Assembly (NCBI GenBank): GCA_004154925.1
Contig: QJNS01000054.1
Span: 299,728-363,727, forward strand
DNA length: 64,000 nucleotides
Reading direction: 5' to 3'
From: Monosporascus cannonballus
Taxonomy: Eukaryota > Ascomycota > Sordariomycetes > Xylariales
The notes beneath the pieces are model-generated. The model was not told the origin of the DNA. It saw only the letters and a program-made list of their open reading frames with translations, and did no database searches. A program made the position numbers and the translations under genes. Below are positions 49,288 through 62,100 of the stretch, one piece after another (position 1 is the first letter of the stretch; each line of letters opens with the position of its first letter).

Positions 49288-52200
49288 GGTTTTTTATAAA
49301 TTACTAAATATTATCGGAATTCGGATAATATTTTCATTTAGTTAGATACTAAATAAATCAATTTTCTTTTCCTATATTGAAAATCCATTTTACTTTATGT
49401 ATAATTTCGTTTTCTGTTGCAATATTATCCGATTTTCTATCAATTTTGATAATGTTTATTATTAGCTTAAATTAAAAATATAAAAAACTAGATAAAGTTT
49501 AACTTTAAATAAAGGTTCTAATAAATAATTATTTTCTAACATTTTTTTAATAATTCTGCATAATCCTATATACTTAAAATCGAGGAATTTGCTGAGTCTT
49601 TTTATTTAAATATTTTTTACAATAAGGTAAACCATTTTTCCATTTTAGAAAGTTAAACTTTTAACCCTTTTTTATTTTAATTTTTACTTATTTATTTATG
49701 TACGAATTCTAATTCTATTTTCTAGTTTTCGATGTAATTATTTAAGTTATTTCGACGTAAATATTACTGTGACGTTAATAGATCCGTCTTATAGATTTTT
49801 CTAAATCTTGGTAATAAATCATAATTTGTATTTGCTAAAAATATTTTAATATTTTTATAATAATTAATATTATAGGTTAGTTAAATAACAATTTCTTAAC
49901 TCAATTATTTTTTTGTAATTAATAAAATATTTTAAGTACGTTTTTAATATCTAGTCAAACTCTTTAAGTTCTTTATTTGTTTAAGGTTTAAACGCGTTAA
50001 ATAATTTATAATTTAAATCGATATGTAGTATAAAGCTTTAGTAAAATTTGGAAATAAACGTAATTTTTTATCGGATATCATTTGGTATAATACTCTATAT
50101 ACATTCAAATTATTTCTTTATAAATATATGCTATTTATTTGATATTAATATCATTTAAGTAAAGTAAAAAATAAAAAAATGTCGTAAATTTGTCGACGGT
50201 TACGAAACTGCTATTGTAATATATTTCTATTACTAAATCTTTTAACAAAGAAAATTTAGTAGTCAATTTTATAATAATCATATTTTATAGTTTTTTAAAA
50301 CCGGTAATAGTTGTAACATTCTATATGTCTTATATCGTTATGTCTTAGTCTTCTTATAAAGGTTATATTATCGTCGTACTTTTTTAATTATTATTTGTAT
50401 TTTAAGAAAGTAGCAAGTATATTAAAGTTATTTTAAGGTTTGTAAATCTCTCGATATCTATATATTTGATATTTATATATATTACGTATTAAGTGTATTT
50501 AATATTTTTGAAAAACTTATAATTTAACGCTTATTTTATGTTCTAGTAATTTATCGTTATGTTTTTGGGTATTTTAGTGTGTGTTGTATTGTATAACCCG
50601 CATTGTTATGATTTGGCATAGGCGTTGGTATGGTTTGAAATAATATTGAAAATTATATATTTAATATTTATGAAATTTTTTCGGAGTTTAGTTCTTTATT
50701 TAAGATATTTATTTGTCATTTTCTGAACGTTTTTTATAGACAATAACGAAGTCGAAATTCTCTATTTGTTTTACATATCGTAATTATCGTCACGTAAGTG
50801 CTTTAGTCGTAATAAAACTGGAAAGGTTTGAATTATTGGATTAAATCTTAATTTAATAGAGATTTCCTTTAAGAAAATATTTAGACTTTTAAAAAGCTAT
50901 AATAATAATTATAAATTCCTTAGTTGGAATAACATAATTAAACTCGACTCCGTTTAGTTTATTTAAAAGAAATACGATAAAAAATCATTTGCCTTAATTA
51001 TTTCGTTATCCGATTATTCTATTTAATGTATAATCGAAAATATCGATTTTTAGTTCGACAGAAAGTAATAAATTATATATAATTAATATTAATTTGTTAA
51101 TAGTTGCATATTTGATATCTTAAAGCTTTTTTTTCGTTTATAGTGTTTATTTAAGTTTTCCCTTTTTCTTAACAAGATTAATTAAGGATATATCAATTTT
51201 GCTGAAGTGTCGAATGGATTTTCTATAATAATTATCAAATTCAAGGAATATTTATACTTCTGAACTTATAATTAACGGTTATTATTTCGTAATTATAACT
51301 ATTTTTTATATCTATTGCAATATATTCTAATGTAATAATATATCTCAAATATTGTATTTTCTATTTGTAAAGCTGGTTTTTTTTTTTGCGCTAACTAACA
51401 GTTTAGCGTCGTATAAAGCTTTTAAAACTTTATAAACGTATCCTATATATATCTCTTTTTCGAATAAATAAGAATATTGTTAAAATACTACATATTCAAA
51501 ACGTTAAAGTATTTTAATAATACATAATTCACTATTCGTTAAAATATTACTAGTACGTTTGAAAATCCTATTAATATTACCAAATACTTAAATAATTTGT
51601 ATTTCGTTTTGAAAGTTATTTTTATACGTATCCCTTTTTGATTTTAATAAAATTATATCCATTTCTAAAAATAAATATTACAAACTATTTAACTTTATAA
51701 AATCGATCTTTTATTTTAGTTATTAAAGGTAATAATATTTGATGTTTAACAAGGATATAGTTTAGTTATCGATAATTAACTATAAGATGTCATTTGCTAT
51801 TTTTCTTAAATATAAAGAATATAAGATATCCTTCTGGTAATTTCAAAGGTCGAATTTATTTTTTTTGTAATCGATTTTTAAAATACTTTTAAAAACGCTT
51901 AATTCGTTTTTACTAAGATTATAAATAAGGTAAAACTATATATATATTCCTTTAAAATTATCTTATAATCTTAGTCACTATATTTTAATAAATTTCTATT
52001 AAGTTTTGTTTAAAAAAAAGTTGCTTATATTAGTAGTATTATAATAATACGTTAATTAAATTTTTTAACTTTCGGAGCTATTATTTTAAATAGTTATTTA
52101 ATTATTTAAATTTTGTTCTAATAATAACAATAATAGACCATATTTTTCTTTGAGATTTTTTTATGTTTTGTCCTTTTCGATAGTAAAATATCTGTCGTAT

Positions 52201-54095
52201 ACTTATGTCTATATTCGTCGTCATCTCCAATCGAATTTTAAGAATATTGAAAAAGAAAATTCATTTGTTGACAGAGTATAAAACGAACTTTAATTTATTA
52301 ATCCCTTTATGAATTAAAATACCGTATTGGAATAGCCATAATAATCCGAAAACTTTATCGTAATTTCCAAATAAATCGATATTAAAATTAAATATTTAGT
52401 ATCGTCCATAAATTAAAATCTCGATACAATTAATTTCACGCTAGATTTTTTCGTTATAATAAACGACATCCTAACCTTCGATATTCGTAATTATATCAGG
52501 CTTTAACTTATATTTCTATGGTAATCTGAACTTATTAATAATATCTTTTATAATATAATTTCCGGCCTAAGTTTCGTAATTTCTTATTGCGGTATATTAA
52601 TATGTTTCGATTTGTTTTTTGTTTTTAGCGTAATAAGGCTTTTAAAGGTATTTATAGTCGCGTTTAACGTTCTTTTTAGGAATTCTTCTTAATTTCTTTA
52701 GGTTTCGTTATTCTGCGACTTTTTTATAGGTAATCTTTTTTTCAACTCCTTTTGGAATTTATCGAACCTTATCTATTTTCTTTCGTAAAATGCGTTAAAT
52801 TGCTGTATTTGTCCTTTCTGCCGGCCTATCGTTTTTTTAAATTATATCAATTATTTTTGATTTTGCTGTAATTCTTTTCCCTATTACGTAAATTGTTTTT
52901 CTATATCATATGTGGTATCCTTTTAGTCTTTTGTAATTTATCGCTTTTTAATAAAGTTCCTAAATAAACTGTCGAAGTTCTATTTTTAAAGCTTATTTTT
53001 CCTCAGGGTTTATAGTAAACGTTAATTAAAAATGAAAATCTGTAATTACTTTTTAGCAATATTCTTTTATTTTATATTAAATTAAATGTTTTACAGATTA
53101 ATAATTATATTAATTGTGAAATCAAAAGCGATTTTTCTCCGGATATTACTTTTTTTCTACCAACTTCGAATAGCTATTGATCTGTTAATATCGTCTTATA
53201 AGATAATAGTTCAAAAGTATCGATATTATCATTTCTCTATCTTATTATTTCCGATTTAATTAGGAAAGTCGAATATATATATACATATATATATTTAATT
53301 CGCTGGTAAATAGACTTTTTCCAGTTATTATATGCTAGATATATTCGTTATTTATTATGTATCACATACTTTTTACCATATCTATTAGAGATTCCGAGAT
53401 AAACGTTTTTTATTTACTTTTGATATTTTTTTAATTATTTCTTTAAGTCGTATTATTATTTTCTAGATGCCTTCTAGGCCAGCTTCTAGGCTTTTCGCAT
53501 TCCGCGTCGAATTTTTTATCGTAATTGCCCTTATTCTTATTAATTCTAAATCATATTAATAACCCTGTTGTTATTCTTTCAATTTTCTGTAAACTGTTTC
53601 TTTAATACAGGTGCCTAGTTATTTTATCGTAGCCTTTTATGTTTTTTGTAAATAATTTAGTACTATCCTATTTTGCCGTAATCATGATATTTAGTCTATG
53701 TCTTATTTTTGCGTTAAATAGTTCCGAATTCTATAGACTTTAGCACAATATCGTAAAAGATGTTATTATATAGAGGGGTATTAATATTAGCTGTATATCG
53801 AGTTTTGTTATCGTATTTGCTTTTAACGTTTTTTATACGCCAAGTATATTATCTATTATTAATCTTAATTATTATGGCAATATAATCCGATAAAAATTCG
53901 GTCGATGGATGTGAAAAAGTTTTTTTGGATTTTCTTTCTTTAGACTATCGAAAAACTTGATTATTATTACTTTTTATCTCTAATTCAGTTTTAATGCTAG
54001 CTAAATAAGCATATTATCGTAATTAGATGCCGATCTTTTTTGTCGGAACTGTTAAATCTATATTTCGGCCTTTATTTTTTCTTTTATTATTTCGA

Positions 54096-54536
54096 TATGA
54101 CGGCTTAGGGTTTAACCAACTATTAAATCTTAGTCGTACGGGTTTATCTTAGCAGGAATTTCGTAGGAAACTGAGCAATAAATACAGGAACGTATTACGT
54201 TTCGTAATACAAAAAATGACTTAGATAACGAATTTTTATTTCAAACGGTTAATATTAATAAATATTATAAGTTGAAACTATTTAAATTATAAATATAACA
54301 AGTATATATATTTTTGTTTAGTTTAAGGCGTTTTGGACTGGCTTAAAGATATTTAGTTAATTAAGTTTTCTTAAGCCCTTTTAAGCTCTTTATAATTTAA
54401 CTGGTTTAACGTCTTTAAACTAATAATAACGTTTGAGCTTATTAAGCTAGTTACGTAATTTCTTAATGTAGATCGGGGCTGATTTCTTTTAGCGCTCCGA
54501 CCGTCCGTAAAGGGCTAAGATCGTTAGGTTATAATA
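54096..54536 (-). repeat. 3' LTR of element H (left)
   Basis: From tatgacggcttaggg to ttaggttataata, 441 bp. The right part is AT-shifted compared with the right copy (tagcgctccgaccgtccgt against ggggccccgaccgtcctt). Confidence 0.9.
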
Positions 54537-54619
54537 CGATTTCTCTTTTTTCAGGATTTTTGTCTTTAAAGATCAAATTATTCGTTTGTCGGTTTTTGGT
54601 AAATAACCTTTTTTTATAC

Positions 54620-55216
54620 TTATTATGTTGGGTCGTATTGAAAAATGTTGTTTTTGTAAACGTGTTAATGTTTTAGTTTTTTTAAAACGTATTAGTCGCC
54701 TTGGTTTTACCATGTTATCGAATTTTTCTTATTCGCGTTATATGTTTAAAAGACAAAATTTATAAAGTTTGTTATAATTTGGACAAATATGTACGTTATA
54801 TTAAGTATGAAAGTTTTCGTAATTGTTTTGGTCCTTCCGAATTTAAATATAATAAACTTATTATAAAAAAAGGATTACCTAAAACTGGAGAAATATGTTA
54901 TTAAAGAAGATTTGCTAAAAACTTAATAATATTTAAATAAATTATTTGGCTATTTAAGCCGTTTGCGAAAATAGAAAAAGTTTTTCGTAACCGTAATATC
55001 GAGATGTTTTATTAGGGTATCCAGGGTACGGAAGTTATGGAGGAGTTTAAGCGTTTTGAAAAAGAGCAGGAATAATTAAAAGCTGTCGTTATAGTTACCG
55101 CGTTAGCGGAGGCCGCAGCCGACTGGCCTAATATCCCGGTTATTAACTGGTTGATTGTTAATTACGACGCGCCCGTTGTTATTAGTAAAAGTTCTTTAAT
55201 AGGCGTTAGGCGTTAA
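54620..55216 (+). pseudogene. Antisense ORF of element H, best copy
   Basis: One plus-strand frame is open from about 54686 to the stop at 55214-55216 with only four stops (54902, about 54941, 55013 and 55069), each explained by C-to-T in CAA or CAG. The N-terminal region has a Cys cluster (VICLKDKIYKVCYN, DKYVRYIKYESFRNCFGPSE), probably a metal-binding module with some Cys lost. A charged helical part follows (EVMEEFKRFEKEQE), then IVTALAEAAADWPN, INWLIVN and VVISKSSLIGVRR. It is convergent with pol: on the minus strand the chromodomain ends at the same place (about 55217-55340). Homologous ORFs lie in A, B, D and I. Whatever it did, it belonged to the elements and not to the host. Function unknown. 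Confidence 0.7.
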
Positions 55217-58200
55217 TAAGGTTTTCTGGCAAGTTCTCAGGTATTTTCGAAACTTGAGTACTTTTTTTATTTGATTAGGTATTAGGTAAATTCGTTTTGT
55301 TTTCGCGTATCGAAAATTTTTTCTACTTTTTATGCCTATTTATCTTTTATTGTTACGTTATTTTATGCCGTATACACTTTAATTATATTTGCTGTTAATA
55401 TAAATAAAAAAACGTAAAAATTAATTAATATTTAACTTTTAATAAAATATTTAATTAATAATTGTTTTTTAAGGTTTTTTAAGTAATTTTGTATAGACCG
55501 ATATATTTAAATTCGAACTTTTTGCTAGGTTATTTTATTTGGATATTTTTGATAACAAAAATAATAGTTTTACTCTTGCGTAAATTAGTTTTTTTAACCT
55601 TTTTTAAGTATAGTATTTATTTATTTTATTTCGTACAAATTCTGATACTGTTTTTATTTTTGGTGTAAATATTATAGCTATTTTAACGTAAGACTTATTT
55701 TAATATTAATTAAATTATTGTCGCGTATTTTTCTGTAAATATTTGAAATAAAATTAAAATTTGCGTTCGCAAATATTATTTTAATACTTTCGTAATAACT
55801 GGTATTATAACTTAATTAGGTAACAGGTAATTTCTTAATTTAATTATTTTGTTCGTAATTAATGTAATAATATCGTTAGTAAATTTTTAAGGTTTGGTTT
55901 ATTTATTTTATTTATTTATTTATCTGAAATTTGAAAACGTTGAATAACTTTAAATTTAGGCCGATTTGTGCTATAAGGTTTTGTCCAAACTTTAATGCAA
56001 ATATCGATTTTGTATTGGAAATAATTTTTATTAATAATCCATATATATTGAAAATATATTTAAAAAAAATTCACACTATTTGTTCGGCGTTTATATTTTT
56101 GTAATATAGTAAAAAATACGAAGATTTCGTAAATCGGTCGACGATTACGAAATTATTATCGTAATTTATTTTTGTAATTAAATTTTTAACATAAAAGTTT
56201 GATAATAAAATCGAATATAATTAAATATTATAATTCTTTTGCGATTAATAATAGCTGTAATTTTCTATATGGTTTCTATCGTCGAGCTTTCCTTTTTGTA
56301 TAAATATTGTATTACTGTAGGATTTTCTGTATTATTAATTTTATTTTAGGACAGAACTATGTACGTTAAAACCGTTTTAAGGTTTTGTATATCCTTGGCT
56401 ATTTATGTAATTAATATTTATATATGTTTCGTACTAAATTTTCTTGGTATCTTTTTAGAATTTATATTTTGTCCGTTTTTTAGTTTTTCGGAAGATTATC
56501 GTTATATTGCTGGATTTTCTAATATATATTAAAAGGTACTGCCCAAATTATCGTAATTTGTTATAAGCGTAAATATCTTTTTACAATAGTATCGAAAATT
56601 ATATGGCTAATTTTAACCAATTTATTCGAGGTTTAGTTATTTGTTTAGGGCGTTTGCTTCGTTATTTTCTAAGCCTTTATTATGAATAATAACGAAATTA
56701 ACGTTCGCCAATTTTTCCGCATAATAAAGTTATTGTTTGGTAAATTTTCTAGTCGTAATCAATAGGGTAAAATTTTAATAATCCGTATAAACCTTAATTT
56801 AGTATAAAGTTCCTTTTGGGAAATACTTAAATTTTCGGAATATTATAATAATGGCCATAAATTCCTTATTTAATATATCATAGTTAAATTCTGTTTCTTT
56901 TAATTTGTATTAAAATAATATAATAAGATATAATTTGTTTTAATTATTTTATTATTTAATTACTACGTTTAACTCGTAATCCGAAATATCGGGTTTTAGC
57001 TTAACGGGGCGGTTTAAATTATATATAATTAATATTAGTTCGTTAATAATCGTATTTTTGATATTCCGAAATACTGTTGCGGTTTCGGACGTTTATTTGA
57101 ATTTTTTTTTCGTAAGGTTCGTTAAAGGTATAGATATTTTGCTAAAATCTCGAATAAACTTCCTGTAGTAATTAACGAATTTAAGAAATACTTATACCTT
57201 TTTAATTGTTATTGGCGTTTGTTATTTTATGATTACAGTAACTTTTTTAAGGTTTATTTTAATATATCTTGAGATAATAATATGTCCTAGATATTTTATT
57301 TTCTGTATATAAAACTAATTCTTTTTGCGTTAACAAATAATTTTGCGTTTTGAAAAACTTAAAGAACTTTATGAATATGTTCTATATATGCCTTTTTTGT
57401 TTTTGAGAAAATAAGAATATTATCGAGATAGCAAACGACAAAAATATCTAGGAATTTTCGTAATATATAGTTAATTATTCGTTAGAAAGTTACTGGTACA
57501 TTTATAAGTTTTATTAATGTAACTAAATATTTAAATAATTCGTAATTCGTTTTAAAAATTATTTTTTATTCGTATCTTTTTTTAATCTTAATAAAGTTAT
57601 ATCCATTTTTAAAATCGAATATTATAAATTATTAAATTCCGTAAAGTCGGTTTTTTGTTTCCGTAATTAAAGGTAAAAGTATTTGATTTTTATTAATAAT
57701 ATCGTTAAATTATTAATAATTAACTATAAGTTGTCATATTTCGTATTTTTGGTACGAAAAATATAAGGTATTTTGCGAGTAATTTCGAAAGTCGAATTTA
57801 TCCTTTTTATAACTGATTTTCTAAGTATTTTTTAAAAGTACGTGATTTGTTTTTATTAAAGTTGTAAATGGGGTAAAATCTTATCGAAAATTCTTTTTTA
57901 AGAATTATTTTATGGTCCTATTCGTTATGTTCTAATAATTTCGTATCAAGTTCCTTTTTAAAAAGCTGCTTATGTTTGTAGTACTGTAATAGCATATTAG
58001 TTATATCTTTTAGCTTTTAGGGCTGTTATTATTTTAGGTCGTTATTTAGTTATTTTAGTTTCGCTTTGATAATAATAACGATATATCGTATTCTTTTTTA
58101 ATACTAGTTTTTTTTCTTGTATTTTATTTATTTAGGTAATAAGGTTTCTGTTATATCTTTATGCCTGTATTTGCTATTATCTTCGATCGAATGTTGAAGT

Positions 58201-60640
58201 CTTATTTTTTTTCTTATCTATTAATAAGGTGTAAGGCAAATTTTACCTGGCCAGTTCTTTTATTAATTAAGATTCCGTACTGGTATATCCGTAATAATCC
58301 TAAGATTATATCGTAATTCCTAAGTAAAACGATATCGAAATTAACTTTTTAATATCGTCCGTAAATAAAAATCTTAAAATAATTAATTTTGCGTATAATT
58401 TTCCCGTTATCGTAAGCAAATTCTTAACTTTCGGCATTTGTCGTTATATAAGGTTTTAACTTATATTTTTATAACAATCTGAACTTATTAACCATATTTA
58501 GTATAATGTTATTTCCGTTTAAAGCTCCGTAATCCATTATTGCGATATACCAGTACGTTCCGATTCGTATAACCAAAATAATAAGGTTATTCATGGTTTT
58601 TATCGTTGTTTTTAAAGCTCTTTTTGGGAATTCTCTTTAATTTCTTTAAGTTTTGTTGTTTTGCGGCTCTTTTATAGGCGATCTTTTTCTTTTAAGTTTT
58701 GTTCAAATTTGTCGAACTTTATTTATATTTCCGTATTTAGCGCGTTAAGTTACTTTATTTGTCGTTATTGCCGGCGTACTATTTTTTCGAACTGTATTAA
58801 TTGTTTTTGGTTTCGCTATAATTTTTCTCCTTATTAGGTAAATTGTTTTCTTATAGTTTTAACTGCATCCCATTATGCGTTATTTTAATTATCGGTTTAA
58901 AGTTCTTTTATAAATTAACGTATTGTTTCCTTAATAACTTTTTTTATAAGAGTTTAAAATAAATGCTAATTAAAAATAAAAATCTGTAATAGGTTTTGGG
59001 TAATATTCTTTTCTTGTATATTGGATTAGTTCCTTTTTCGTTAGATAATTATATTATTATTAATAATTTAAAAGAAATTATGCATATTATTTTTTTGGGC
59101 CAGCTTTTTATTTCGGCTAATTGTTAAACATTTCCTGGGGCTATAAATCGAAGGTATCGATATTATTATTTATTATTTTTATTATTTTCGGTATAGTTAG
59201 GAAAGTCGAAAGTTTCGTAATATATAGACATAATCCGTCCGTAAATGTATGGTTTTTATTTTTCGTAATTAAGATATTTTTATCGTTTATAATATATGGC
59301 ATATATTCTGCTGTATTAATTAGGGGTTCCGGGATAAAACTTTTCTGTTTCATCCTGGTATTCCCGTAACTATTTTTATAATGCTTTTTGTTATGTTCGC
59401 AATATCTGTTAAGTTAGTTTTCTGATTATTTGCATTCCTTACTGGACTTTTTACTTTGGGGGGCCTAGTACGTATTTAGGTCGAATTATGTTAATAAATT
59501 TGCCTCTGTTTCTCTGATCTTCTCTGCATTATTCCTTAAATACTGGTTTCCATTTATTTTAACGGGGTTTCTTAAGTGCCTTGTATTAGGTTACCTTATG
59601 CCCCTTTGTGTTATAATTAAATTATTTGGTCTGGCTTTACTGTTTTTTATAAGTGGCTTTCAGCTCTATAAATCCTAGTTCTGTGCCGTAAAAAGTGTTA
59701 TTAAGTTAAAAATATTAATATTAATTATATATCGGGATTTATTATTATTTTTTCTTCTGGTGCCTTTAATATGTTATACGTATTATCGATCGTTAATTTT
59801 AATTATTATAACGATATAATCTGATAAATAATTAGGCCGATTAAACTTAAAAAAGTTTTCTTATATTTTTTAGGCTATCGAAAAACTTAATTACTAATAT
59901 TTTTAATTTTTAAATTAATTTAATAGTTAATTAAATGAATTTATTACCGTAATTAAATATGAATTCTTTTTGTTCTAATTACTGGATTTATATTTCGGTT
60001 TTTATTTTTTCGTTTATTATTTTAAAAGCTTTCGTCAATACTTATTTAAATTTTTCGTAATTATTATAAATTCGTATTACTTCCGACTTTCGTTTTTTGA
60101 TTAATAATGTCATATATTTCTTTATTACGGATTCGATTTAAATAACCGTATTTTCGGTAAGTTGTCCGATTGTAAATTTTATTCGTATAATAAACGTAAT
60201 TAATCGAATAAGAAAATATATAAAATATATTTAGTATTCAGTTAAAAACAATTTTAATTTGGTCGAAATTCTGTCGAAAACTTCTGGCTTAGGAAGTTTA
60301 AGAATCTTTTCTAATTTTTTGGTAGAATTTAATTAAATAACTTAATTTGTTTCAGAAGGTTTTCTAGTTTTGGGGGCTTTTTCTTAAGTTTTTTATAGGC
60401 GGCTAAAAGGGACGTTATAAGGTTATTCTTGTTTTTTTAAGTTAAATAATAGGTTCGTTTATAGTATCTAGACGTCGAAAAAAATATTCGTAAGAAAGGC
60501 GAGGTTTTTCGTTTTCCTTTTCGGATTTTATTCCAGTATCCGAGTTATTAAAGACCTGGTAAATAGACTATTCGGGCTGCTTGCTGGTAAATATAGCGTC
60601 GGTAATATTGTTCAAAGTTTGACGGTATTACTAAATAAGA
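55217..60640 (-). pseudogene. gag-pol of element H, RIP-broken
   Basis: Minus-strand landmarks from right to left: a zinc knuckle near 59565-59632 (FNYNTKGHKVT); a spacer at 59141-59353 homologous to 12600-12795 of element A (YMPYIINDKNILITKNKN); the RT active site at 57419-57430 reading YLDN in the setting DIFVVCYLDNILIFSK; integrase in the 56 kb region; and a chromodomain at 55217-55340 (EKIFDTRKQNEFT, KYSSFENT). The order is the same as in A. Stops are frequent, and the catalytic second Asp has become Asn, the expected outcome of G-to-A. Confidence 0.82.
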
Positions 60641-60650
60641 GTTTATAACG

Positions 60651-61092
60651 TATAACGGCTTAGAGTTTAAGCAATTATTAAACCTTAGTCGTACGAGTTT
60701 ATGTTAGCAGAAATATCGTGAGAAACTAAGTAATAAATATAGTAACGTATTACGTCTCGTAACACTAAGGGTGCCTTGGGTAACGAATTGTTATTGCAAG
60801 TGATTAATATTAAGAAGTGTTATAAGCTGAAGTTATTTAAATTATGGAAATAATAAGTATATATATTTTCGTTCTGGCTTAAGGCGTCTTGGACTGATTT
60901 AAAGATGTTGAGTTAATTAAGTCCCCTTAAGCCTCTTTAAGCCCTTCATGGTTTAACTGGCTTAACGTCCCTGAACCAATAGTAACGTTTGAGCCTATTG
61001 AGCCAGTTACGTGGCTTTTTGGCGTGGATCGGGGCTGGTTTCCTTTGGGGCCCCGACCGTCCTTAAAGGGCCAAGACCGTTGAGTTATAACA
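60651..61092 (-). repeat. 5' LTR of element H (right)
   Basis: From tataacggcttagag to gttgagttataaca, 442 bp. Its right ~200 bp is nearly unmutated (ggcgtggatcggggctgg). Confidence 0.92.
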
Positions 61093-61714
61093 TTCGAAAA
61101 CCTTTATTAACATTTGTTCGAATTATTCGTAATCGTTATATATTCGCATTATTTTAGAGTTTTAATTTTTTTATACGCTGTGTAAAATGCTTTTCTATTA
61201 CAGGCTTAAGTTAAATAATTTGATTTCTAGTAACTTATTTTACTGCAAACTTCACCCGTAAAGTTAACGTAATAAATTAAAGAGAAATATATCTAAAATA
61301 TATATGATATTATATAAGAAATAATTATAACTTTGTAAAAATGTTATTAAAAGGTTCGAGTTTAACAAGTTTTAAAACCGTCCTTGATTTTTTAATAGAA
61401 TTTAGCTAAATGATTTGACTTGGTTTAGAAAGATTCCCAATATCCGAAACTTTGTCCTTAATTTCAGGTTTTTCGTATACAGCTTAAAATGATCCGGCGA
61501 AGTTAACGTTTTCCTTTTCCGGATGGGCAAGGCGTACACTTCAAAGATCTAATCGTTGAAGAACCTTTTCTCAAGTTAAACGGGGTTATTGCTTTTTTTT
61601 CGACTAAATTTATGTTCTTCTTGAAAACCTTATAAGTGAACTATAAGCTGGTAAACATATTATCGATAATAATGTTCAAAGTTTAACATTATTACTAAAA
61701 AGAAGTTTATAACT

Positions 61715-62095
61715 TAGAACGGCTAAACGATTTAATTAATAATTAAAATTAAGTCATACGAGTTTATGTTAGTAGAAATATTTTAGGAATATAATAATAA
61801 TATAAAAATTTGTTACGTTTCGTAATATTAAGTGAGTTTTGTATAACAAATTATTATTGCAAATTAAAATTATCTAAATTATTAATATAATAAAGATATA
61901 TATTTTGTTATTTTCATAATTACTCCTTTTTACTCCCTAACTTTTTATTAAGCAATTCGCTTAATATTTTTTAATTAAGTCATTAGTTCAATAATACTTA
62001 GCAAACTTAAGCTAAATATCTAGTTACGTAACTGGGAATAACTTCATAGTTTTGACTCGACAGTTCCTCTGACCAGAGCTGGTTATGTCGTAACA
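61715..62095 (-). repeat. 5' LTR of element I (right)
   Basis: From tagaacggctaaacga to ttatgtcgtaaca, 381 bp. The right edge is better preserved (ctctgaccagagctgg) than in the left copy. Confidence 0.82.
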
Positions 62096-62100
62096 TTAAT

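Larger units (their letters stand above)
54096..61092 (-). mobile_element. Gypsy-type LTR retrotransposon H nested in I
   Basis: LTRs lie at 54096-54536 and 60651-61092 (441-442 bp), with perfect target duplication ttcga at 54091-54095 and 61093-61097. The length is 6997 bp. Coding is on the minus strand with zinc knuckle, RT and chromodomain readable. The leader inside the 5' LTR on the minus strand is CGTTATAAACTCTTATTTAG, nearly the same as in A. It holds the best-preserved antisense ORF of the window. Confidence 0.92.
49290..61714 (-). pseudogene. gag-pol of element I, RIP-broken and split
   Basis: Minus-strand landmarks: a chromodomain remnant near 49.29-49.42 kb; RT active-site codons at 51476-51487 reading YFNN in place of YxDD; the RT tail at about 51.2 kb; and a zinc-knuckle remnant near 53640-53690 (YHDYGKIG). 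The 5' end of gag is cut off by element H at 54096-61092. Stops are frequent in all frames. Confidence 0.7.
48219..62095 (-). mobile_element. Gypsy-type LTR retrotransposon I, split by element H
   Basis: LTRs of 380-381 bp lie at 48219-48598 and 61715-62095. The target duplication is ctaat (48214-48218) and ttaat (62096-62100), a single C/T difference. Coding is on the minus strand. H (54096-61092, with its own target copy) is inserted about 0.6 kb from the 5' LTR, in the leader or start of gag. Without H the element is about 6.88 kb. Its LTR subtype differs from A/D and H in the upstream half (minus strand tgttacgacataaccagctc). Confidence 0.85.
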
